In this document: positions 1-5,757 of the stretch, in pieces
How the letters are laid out: the number at the start of each line of letters is the position of its first letter
Position numbering within the stretch: position 1 is the first letter of the stretch
Source: a virus
Reading direction: 5' to 3' (one strand)
DNA length: 60,141 bases
IMG/VR virus record: IMGVR_UViG_3300017767_000010
Location: 1-60,141 of that record
Notes under the pieces: model-generated
Database searches by the model: none
What the model saw: the letters and a program-made list of their open reading frames with translations, nothing else
What the model was told of the DNA's origin: nothing
Made by a program: the position numbers and the translations under genes

Positions 1-132
1 AAAACCTGGAGTGAAATGTCACCATCTGAAAAAAAGCGGGCGGTTGCAGAAAAGAAACGGGTTGGTATGGGAAGAAAGACTTCTCAAATAAGAAGAAGAA
101 AAACAAATGCCAAAAAAAAGAAAAGATCCTAA
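1..132 (+). CDS. 3' end of a small basic protein (partial)
   Basis: The reading frame is open from the first base and ends at TAA 130-132, giving the last 43 residues of a protein whose start lies left of the window. The visible part is rich in Lys and Arg and ends in a run of lysines. It overlaps the start of the next gene by 26 bases, like other tightly packed genes here. No family recognised; nucleic-acid binding is only a guess from composition. Confidence 0.6.
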   Translation, partial: KTWSEMSPSEKKRAVAEKKRVGMGRKTSQIRRRKTNAKKKKRS

Positions 133-406
133 AGTAGGTACAGGTAAGAAACCAAAAGGTTCTGGCCGTAGACTATATACAGATGAAAACCCTAAAGATA
201 CAGTGGGTATCAAATTTAAGACCCCAGCTGATGCTAGGGCCACAGTGGCTAAGGTAAAGAAAGTAAATAAGCCTTATGCTAGAAAGATACAGATATTAAC
301 TGTAGGGGAACAAAGAGCGCGTGTCATGGGTAAAAGACAAGTTGCTTCTATATTTAAAAAAGGTAAAGAACAAATAAGAAAGGCTCATGGACGCAAAAAA
401 ACTTAA
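107..406 (+). CDS. small basic phage protein, 99 aa
   Basis: A 99-residue Lys/Arg-rich protein starting MPKKRKDPKVG and ending in RKKT. The middle (about residues 35-75) looks folded rather than repetitive, with a stretch around 'KTPADARATVAKVK', so it is not simply a polybasic tail. I recall similar small proteins in marine phages but cannot name a function. It overlaps the genes on both sides, so it is part of a co-transcribed row of tiny basic genes leading to groEL. Confidence 0.8.
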   Translation: MPKKRKDPKVGTGKKPKGSGRRLYTDENPKDTVGIKFKTPADARATVAKVKKVNKPYARKIQILTVGEQRARVMGKRQVASIFKKGKEQIRKAHGRKKT

Positions 407-503
407 AAAAATTTCGGCTGAATTACGTAAAGCCTCAGCTATGCATAAAAGCCAAGCTGTAAGAATAGAAAAAATGTTAAAATCAGTAAACAAAAATAAA
501 TAA
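387..503 (+). CDS. tiny helical basic protein, 38 aa
   Basis: ATG 387 to TAA 501-503 encodes 38 residues (MDAKKLKKISAELRKAS...). It is predicted to be one amphipathic, lysine-rich helix. It overlaps the preceding gene by 20 bases and ends one base before the next ATG (505). The compact spacing and full use of the frame argue for a real gene, though it is short. Function unknown. Confidence 0.6.
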   Translation: MDAKKLKKISAELRKASAMHKSQAVRIEKMLKSVNKNK

Positions 504-504
504 T

Positions 505-639
505 ATGGGAAAACCAGGACCGAAGGCTTATTCAATAATTAATGACCTTCTAAAAAAAGCAAAAGGCAAGTCACCTTTAAAGCAACAAAAGTTACCAATG
601 AATAACTCTGCGGTGCCAGCTTATAAAAAATACATGTAA
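505..639 (+). CDS. tiny basic protein, 44 aa
   Basis: ATG 505 to TAA 637-639 gives 44 residues (MGKPGPKAYSIINDLLKKAK...YKKYM). It fits exactly between its neighbours (next ATG at 642). Lys/Pro-rich, no recognised domain. Supported mainly by gene packing and by the absence of any other open frame here. Confidence 0.55.
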   Translation: MGKPGPKAYSIINDLLKKAKGKSPLKQQKLPMNNSAVPAYKKYM

Positions 640-641
640 TC

Positions 642-1037
642 ATGCCAGGAACAAATTACATGAAAAAAGTTAAGGAGCGAATGACGTTTTCTGAAAGTAT
701 GAGGCCTAGCGCCTTACAGAGTAATAAATTTATAGGCGAATTAAAAAAAGCTCAAGAAAATAATCAAGATTCTTTTGTTGTTAACGGAAAAACATATGAA
801 ACAAAAGGAAGCTCACTTACTAGACTTAATAAAAATATGGAATTAGAAACCATGACACCTAAAAACGCAACAGCAATGTCTGCTATGCCGGGTCAAGGTA
901 TGCCAAATCCAAATAATGTTTTGCAAAGAGCAAGCAAAATGTCTAAGGCTAAGTTTCCTTTGATGCCAACAAAATATATGAATCCACCTAAAATGGGAAC
1001 TATATTTTCTAAAGCAAATAAATCAAAGAAAAAATAG
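642..1037 (+). CDS. hypothetical phage protein, 131 aa
   Basis: 131 residues, basic, with a central Met/Pro-rich part (about residues 75-110, 'MSAMPGQGMPNPNNV') and a lysine-rich C terminus. No recognised family. It ends with TAG at 1035-1037, which overlaps the GTG start of the next gene, so translation is probably coupled. If TAG were read through here only a few codons would be added before a TAA. Confidence 0.75.
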   Translation: MPGTNYMKKVKERMTFSESMRPSALQSNKFIGELKKAQENNQDSFVVNGKTYETKGSSLTRLNKNMELETMTPKNATAMSAMPGQGMPNPNNVLQRASKMSKAKFPLMPTKYMNPPKMGTIFSKANKSKKK

Positions 1038-1273
1038 TGCCTGATACATTTATAAAGAATAACTTATCTATAGTTATTATGTTTGTAACTGCAGTATTTA
1101 CAGCAGGTGGTATATTTTCTGAATTTACATCAGTTAAGGATGAAATACACTTAGTGCATGAAAGGCTAGATGAAAAGATTATTATTATAGATAAACTTGA
1201 AACACGTATACTTGAAATTGAAAAACAACTAGAGTATGAGCGTGGACTGCTTGATGCAATAAAAAACCAATAG
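1037..1273 (+). CDS. membrane-anchored coiled-coil protein, 78 aa
   Basis: Starts with GTG at 1037, overlapping the upstream TAG. Residues about 9-28 form one hydrophobic membrane segment; residues about 30-78 are heptad-like and charged (EIHLVHERLDEKI...), a probable coiled coil. This layout is seen in inner-membrane spanins and in other small phage membrane proteins. A small possible lipoprotein lies at 1973-2191, so a spanin pair is conceivable, but the lysis genes are 11 kb away and this is only a suggestion. Confidence 0.7.
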   Translation: MPDTFIKNNLSIVIMFVTAVFTAGGIFSEFTSVKDEIHLVHERLDEKIIIIDKLETRILEIEKQLEYERGLLDAIKNQ

Positions 1274-1275
1274 TT

Positions 1276-1377
1276 ATGCCATATAAAAGTAATGCACAGC
1301 GTAAGGCTGTATGGGCTAGTCGTAACGAACAGGCTGAAAAAAAGAAACGTAAAAGAAAACGTAAGAAAAAAAAGTAA
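1276..1377 (+). CDS. tiny polybasic protein, 33 aa
   Basis: ATG 1276 to TAA 1375-1377 encodes 33 residues (MPYKSNAQRKAVWASRNEQ then an almost pure Lys/Arg tail). It begins two bases after the previous stop and its TAA shares a base with the next ATG (TAATG). The tail could bind nucleic acid; the conserved-looking N terminus suggests more than a low-complexity artefact. Unknown function. Confidence 0.6.
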   Translation: MPYKSNAQRKAVWASRNEQAEKKKRKRKRKKKK

Positions 1378-1601
1378 TGGCTTATAAACTCAGCAAGAGT
1401 GGTAAAGTAAAGAAAAAGAAAAGAGATCTTAAATTTGCTAAAACCACAAGAAGAACCAGAATGAAGGCTGAGAATCAAAAAAAGCGCAGAGCTGCTAAAA
1501 AGAAAGGTATAAATATAAAAGGTAAGGATTACGACCATACTAAGAAAAAATTTGTATCTATTAAAAAGAATAGAGGCGGTTTTGGTAAAGGAACTAAATA
1601 A
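1377..1601 (+). CDS. small basic phage protein, 74 aa
   Basis: 74 residues, more than one third Lys/Arg, with a Gly-rich end (GGFGKGTK). It overlaps the upstream stop by one base and ends one base before the next ATG at 1603. Composition resembles ribosomal or DNA-condensing proteins, but no family is recognised. Member of the row of small basic genes. Confidence 0.75.
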   Translation: MAYKLSKSGKVKKKKRDLKFAKTTRRTRMKAENQKKRRAAKKKGINIKGKDYDHTKKKFVSIKKNRGGFGKGTK

Positions 1602-1602
1602 T

Positions 1603-1965
1603 ATGAAAGTATTACCAGTAACACATAAGCACTCCATCTGTGGAAGAAACGATATGGAACTTCAGGGTGGTCCGCTTGAAAGAAAAAGAAAAAATGCTCC
1701 TTCTCGCAAAAAGTCTTTAGGCTATTACAATAAAGCTAATAAAACTGGTACCGGTGCTAAAGCAGGTGGTGGTATGAGTCAAAAAGGAGTTTCAAAGTAT
1801 AGAAGAGATAATCCTGGGAGTAAGCTTAAAACAGCAGTAACGACTCCTCCTTCAAAACTGAAGAAAGGTAGTAAAGCTGCAAAAAGAAGAAAGTCATTCT
1901 GTGCCAGATCTAAAAGCTGGAAATCAGAAAGAGGTAGAGCCGCTAGAAGAAGGTGGAACTGCTAA
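1603..1965 (+). CDS. phage protein ending in a conserved KTAVTTPPSKL...RWNC module, 120 aa
   Basis: I place the start at ATG 1603, just after the upstream stop, rather than at in-frame codons inside the previous gene. The C-terminal half has 'NPGSKLKTAVTTPPSKLK', 'KAAKRRKSFCARS' and a final 'RRRWNC'. I recall this Cys-containing basic module from many phage proteins as a domain of unknown function (perhaps DUF6321; name not verified). Two Cys residues flank the Arg-rich end. It sits among other basic small genes upstream of groEL. Confidence 0.75.
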   Translation: MKVLPVTHKHSICGRNDMELQGGPLERKRKNAPSRKKSLGYYNKANKTGTGAKAGGGMSQKGVSKYRRDNPGSKLKTAVTTPPSKLKKGSKAAKRRKSFCARSKSWKSERGRAARRRWNC

Positions 1966-1972
1966 AAAAAAA

Positions 1973-2191
1973 ATGAAAAAAATAATTGCTATCTTATTGT
2001 TAATTGTATGTTATTCTTGTGCTTCTATTAAAGGACAAGCTTATATAGATGTTAATGAAAACATGGATTTTGAACCAAATGAAGATGTTAGATTTAGAAC
2101 TAGGTTTAAAGTTGGCTATAAAATATATATAGGAGAAAAGAAAACATTGTTTGAAAAAAAACAAAAACAAAAAGATAAACTATTCCAATAA
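1973..2191 (+). CDS. putative small lipoprotein, 72 aa
   Basis: Start chosen at ATG 1973 because it begins a clear signal peptide (MKKIIAILLLIVCYSC); an in-frame GTG at 1901 would add 24 residues inside the preceding gene. Cys16 after Y-S is a plausible lipid-attachment site. The rest is charged and ends in a Lys/Gln-rich tail. Possible outer-membrane spanin or exclusion-type protein; neither is proven. Confidence 0.65.
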   Translation: MKKIIAILLLIVCYSCASIKGQAYIDVNENMDFEPNEDVRFRTRFKVGYKIYIGEKKTLFEKKQKQKDKLFQ

Positions 2192-2215
2192 AATAATATA
2201 ATTTAATCAAATCAA

Positions 2216-3811
2216 ATGGGAGTACAATTCGGTGGGCCTAAAATAGTAAAGGCCCTTAGTTTTAAAAAAGAAGCCAAAGATGGCCTTATTAAAGGTATTA
2301 AAAAGCTATCGGATGCAGTGTCAGTAACACTTGGTGCATCTGGTAGAACAGTAGTTTTAGAAGATGACTTTGGTAATCCTCACGTAACAAAAGACGGTGT
2401 TACAGTAGCAAGCTACGTAAACCTAGAAGATCCACTGGAAAATCTAGGTGCTACTATGCTAAAGCAAGCCGCAAAACAAACAGCAACAAAAGCAGGCGAC
2501 GGAACAACAACATCTACAGTACTAGCTGAAAACATAATGAAAAGCTACTTTAATTTAAAAGGAGAAGATTTTTCATTTAGAGATATTAAAAGCGGTATAG
2601 ATAAGTTTGTAAAAAAAGTCGTAGAGTTTTTAAATAAAAAAGCATCACCGGTAGATGAAAAGATGTTAAATCATGTATCTACCATTTCTTGTAACAACGA
2701 CAAAGAACTTGGCAACTTTATAGCAGATGCGTTTAAATTAGCAGGTGAAAACGGTGTAGTAACAATGGAAACATCACCGACAAATGAAACCTATATAGAT
2801 TCAATAAACGGTACACATATAAAGTCAATAAGTAAAAGTATACATTTTTATACTAATAGGGAAAAAGAAGTGTCGGAGCTTGAGAAGCCATTAATATTTT
2901 TATGTGCTTCTGATATAGATAATATCCGACGTATTCAACCAATCTTGGAGTTCGCGATCAAGTCCAACCAATCGTTGTTACTCATTGCCCCTTGCGATCA
3001 GCAAATCATTTCAGCATTAGCGATGAATTTCGTAAAGGGCAATATACGTTGCAATGTTATCGATCCACCTTCTTTCGGACTTAAAAGAAAGGATATATTA
3101 GATGACATTGCCCTTTTAACGGGTGCAACTGTTATAGATGAAAATCTAGGTGACTCACTAGATAACATTACATCAGACGTGCTCGGTAATGCATCAAAAG
3201 CTATAATTGATACAGATGGTACAACTGTAGCTATAGATGAGATTCCAGAAGGAGTCAAAGAAAGAGTCGAGTATCTTCAAAAACAATTAGATGAAGAAGA
3301 TCATCATATAATGAGACCACATTTAGAATATAGGCTATCTATATTGAATGGAGGTGTTTCAATGGTTTATGTTGGTGGAGATACTGAAGTGGAAGTATCA
3401 GAAAAAAAAGACAGGGTTGATGATGCAATTCATGCCGTTAGAGCTGCAAAAAAAGAAGGTATACTACCCGGGGGCGGTGTAGCACTAGTAGCAGCAGCAA
3501 ATATGGATTGGGAGTTAACACTTAATCAAGGTGAACTAAAGGGTATTGATATAATGAAAGAAGCACTTTTATCACCATACAATATGATACTAAGCAATGC
3601 AGGATTAAATCCTGAAGATTTTAAAGGTATATCATTTAAAAAAGGTGTTGACGTAATGGATGCAACCGTAAAAGATATGATAAAAGCCGGTATAGTCGAT
3701 CCACTGCTTGTAACTAAATCAGCACTATTAAATGCTGTATCAGTTGCAACTACTATACTTTCAACCGATTGTGTAATTTCAAACGTTAGAGATTATGAAA
3801 GCGATAGGTAA
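2216..3811 (+). CDS. groEL: phage GroEL-type chaperonin, 531 aa
   Basis: A group I chaperonin of nearly normal length. Visible family features are the nucleotide-binding 'TLGASGRTVVLE' (residues 38-49), Asp60 in 'TKDGVTVA', the P-loop-like GDGTTT at 94-99, the 'DDAIHAVRAAKKEGILPGGG' block of the second equatorial half, and the C-terminal 'AGIVDPLLVTKSALLNAVSV' ATP-pocket block. The usual C-terminal GGM repeats are absent. It probably forms an ATP-driven folding ring for phage structural proteins. The groES-like gene overlaps its end by 17 bases. The apical-domain segment at about 2930-3095 has GC-richer codons (ATC, TTC, AAG, CGT) than the rest of the gene. Confidence 0.93.
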   Translation: MGVQFGGPKIVKALSFKKEAKDGLIKGIKKLSDAVSVTLGASGRTVVLEDDFGNPHVTKDGVTVASYVNLEDPLENLGATMLKQAAKQTATKAGDGTTTSTVLAENIMKSYFNLKGEDFSFRDIKSGIDKFVKKVVEFLNKKASPVDEKMLNHVSTISCNNDKELGNFIADAFKLAGENGVVTMETSPTNETYIDSINGTHIKSISKSIHFYTNREKEVSELEKPLIFLCASDIDNIRRIQPILEFAIKSNQSLLLIAPCDQQIISALAMNFVKGNIRCNVIDPPSFGLKRKDILDDIALLTGATVIDENLGDSLDNITSDVLGNASKAIIDTDGTTVAIDEIPEGVKERVEYLQKQLDEEDHHIMRPHLEYRLSILNGGVSMVYVGGDTEVEVSEKKDRVDDAIHAVRAAKKEGILPGGGVALVAAANMDWELTLNQGELKGIDIMKEALLSPYNMILSNAGLNPEDFKGISFKKGVDVMDATVKDMIKAGIVDPLLVTKSALLNAVSVATTILSTDCVISNVRDYESDR

Positions 3812-4055
3812 GTATATAGTAATATCTGAAATAAAAGAAGATATAAAGAAAACAGAAGGTGGGTTACTTCTTGCTGAAAACCACAGAGAAGATATAAGAT
3901 ACAGAACTGCTACAGTTGTATCAATTGGTACACATGTAGAAGGAATAAAAAATAGCGACAAAATTTATTACGATAGAGTCGCAGGACACAATATAGAAAT
4001 AGATAACAATATATTTAAAGTAATACAAGAACAAGACGTAATAATAGTATTATAA
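3795..4055 (+). CDS. groES: GroES-like co-chaperonin, 86 aa
   Basis: 86 residues, shorter than bacterial GroES (about 97). The N-terminal strand 'AIGKYIVISEIKED', the mobile-loop region 'TEGGLLLAEN' and 'TATVVSIGTHVEGIKNSDKIYYD' follow the GroES order (VLVK, GGIVL, G.VVAVG, VK.GD.V). It overlaps groEL by 17 bases and shares a base with the next gene, so the chaperonin pair is co-expressed. The mobile loop keeps the GGLLL hydrophobic contact for GroEL. The order GroEL-GroES is the reverse of the bacterial groESL operon. Confidence 0.82.
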   Translation: MKAIGKYIVISEIKEDIKKTEGGLLLAENHREDIRYRTATVVSIGTHVEGIKNSDKIYYDRVAGHNIEIDNNIFKVIQEQDVIIVL

Positions 4056-4504
4056 TGAACCGCTCGGATTTTATAGAAAGAGGAGAAGTTAAGGTTGATT
4101 TTTTAAAATACTATAGATTAGTTTCCAGATGGGCATGCAAACAACATGAGTTAAACATTGCTGATTTGGAATTGCTATTTTATCTCGATCCTATTAAATA
4201 TTTTACAATAGACGATTTTAAAAGCGGAACCTTGTATTACAGTTGGGATAAAACTAGATTTTACAGATTGCAAAAAAATGATTGGATTAAAAAAATTCAT
4301 AAAGGTAACGGTAGACTAGGAGATCATAACAAATACACTGTTTCAGCAAAAGGGAAAAGACTTATAAATAGAATATATAAAATATTAATAGATAAGGAAA
4401 GTTTGCCTGAATCATCGCGAAGAAACAAAATAATGAAAAGAGAAACATATATAGATAAAGTCTATTCGCAAGCAATAAGTAAATTTAACAAAAAAGATTT
4501 ATAA
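4055..4504 (+). CDS. winged-helix-like protein, 149 aa
   Basis: 149 residues. Residues about 10-110 have the pattern of a MarR-like winged helix: helices ending in 'ELNIADLELLFYL', a turn with 'RFYRLQKNDWIKKIHKG' as possible recognition helix and wing, then 'KYTVSAKGKRLINRIYKIL'. I recall similar proteins beside structural genes in marine phages. It may regulate late genes or bind DNA in the virion. Start overlaps groES by one base. Confidence 0.65.
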   Translation: MNRSDFIERGEVKVDFLKYYRLVSRWACKQHELNIADLELLFYLDPIKYFTIDDFKSGTLYYSWDKTRFYRLQKNDWIKKIHKGNGRLGDHNKYTVSAKGKRLINRIYKILIDKESLPESSRRNKIMKRETYIDKVYSQAISKFNKKDL

Positions 4505-4833
4505 TGGCTAAAATATCATCATTTCCACAAGACACAACTGTCGAGGCTGGAGATAAACTATTAGGAACAGATGTTTCAGGTGCTACAAAAAACTTTAGTA
4601 TTACATCAATTGTACAGTCAACACCATTTGCAAGTCACGGGGGAACTACAACACATACACAGGGGTCAGCATCAGCTACATGGACAATAACTCATAATTT
4701 AAATAAATTTCCATCTGTTACAATAGTAGATTCCGAAGAAGAACAAGTATTTGGAGTTGTTGATTATCAAAGTGCTAATACAATAGTATTAACATTTTCA
4801 GCCGCAATATCAGGGAAAGCATATTTAAACTAA
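4504..4833 (+). CDS. short tail-fibre-like protein, 109 aa
   Basis: Begins MAKISSFPQDTTVEAGDKLLGTD, an opening I know from marine phage fibre proteins (a short N-terminal module followed by beta-rich sequence). The C-terminal part 'ATWTITHNLNKFPSVTIVDS' resembles beta-sandwich fibre ends also found at the end of the next gene (HGLATRDVMAQV). Probably a small fibre or base-attachment protein. First gene of the adhesin block. Confidence 0.7.
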   Translation: MAKISSFPQDTTVEAGDKLLGTDVSGATKNFSITSIVQSTPFASHGGTTTHTQGSASATWTITHNLNKFPSVTIVDSEEEQVFGVVDYQSANTIVLTFSAAISGKAYLN

Positions 4834-4839
4834 CAAAAA

Positions 4840-5751
4840 ATGGCAATAAAACATTTAGCAAATCTCGATTTAAATAACAACGAAATAAAAAACGTTAAAG
4901 TTGATGTAGTTACTTCAGACCCAAGTGGGATGGGTGCTGCAAATGTAGGTAGAATAATCTACAATTCTGATAACAGTAGTAAGCAAATAAAATACTGGGA
5001 TGGATCAGCTTGGGTTAGTATGAAAAATACTGATACCGATGTTGACGTTAGTATAGCTAATTTAAAAGCGAGATTACCACAAATATCAGATAGTTTTACT
5101 ATAGGTGACGCTACAGATGTAACGGTAACAACATCTGGTGATTTAACTGTAACAGGTGATTTAACTGTAAGCGGTACTACAACAACTGTTAATACAGCTA
5201 CGTTAGATATTGAAGACAATATAATAACACTTAATAAAAATCAAACTGGTACTCCGGCAACTACACTGCGATCAGGTATTGAAGTTGAAAGAGGAGATTC
5301 AGCTAACGCTATATTACAGTTTAATGAAGATACAGATAAATTTGAATTTTCAATTGATGGGGGTTCAAGTTTTACTAATATAGTTGGTGTAGTAGATTCT
5401 TCAGAAACAGTAAAAGGTATAGTTGAATTAGCAACAACTGCAGAAGCAACTACAGGTACTGACACAGCAAGGGCGGTAACACCTGCTGGGCTAGCTGCTC
5501 ATAATGCAGCAAGAAGCTTTGCTGTTAATTTAGAAGCTTCAAACTCTGCTGTAGCAAAATCCACAAATACATATACAGTAACACACGGTTTAGCCACTAG
5601 AGATGTTATGGCACAAGTTTATGAAGCTGCATCTCCATATGAAACTGTACAAGTAGATATTGCTAGAGCATCAACGGGAACTATAACAGTTGCATTTTCA
5701 GATACCGTAACAGATGGAGCCTATAGAGTTCTTATCACTAAAATAGACTAA
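4840..5751 (+). CDS. tail fibre protein, 303 aa
   Basis: Thr/Ser/Asn/Val-rich beta-structured protein. Residues about 90-125 hold 'TVTTSGDLTVTGDLTVSGTT', a module I know from marine phage fibres. Residues about 190-220 have 'VKGIVELATTAEATTGTD', the repeat typical of tail-fibre/collar proteins (KGIVxLAT). The C terminus resembles the preceding short protein. Likely part of the receptor-binding apparatus. Ends TAA; the next gene follows after TAATATATG. Confidence 0.82.
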   Translation: MAIKHLANLDLNNNEIKNVKVDVVTSDPSGMGAANVGRIIYNSDNSSKQIKYWDGSAWVSMKNTDTDVDVSIANLKARLPQISDSFTIGDATDVTVTTSGDLTVTGDLTVSGTTTTVNTATLDIEDNIITLNKNQTGTPATTLRSGIEVERGDSANAILQFNEDTDKFEFSIDGGSSFTNIVGVVDSSETVKGIVELATTAEATTGTDTARAVTPAGLAAHNAARSFAVNLEASNSAVAKSTNTYTVTHGLATRDVMAQVYEAASPYETVQVDIARASTGTITVAFSDTVTDGAYRVLITKID

Positions 5752-5757
5752 TAATAT

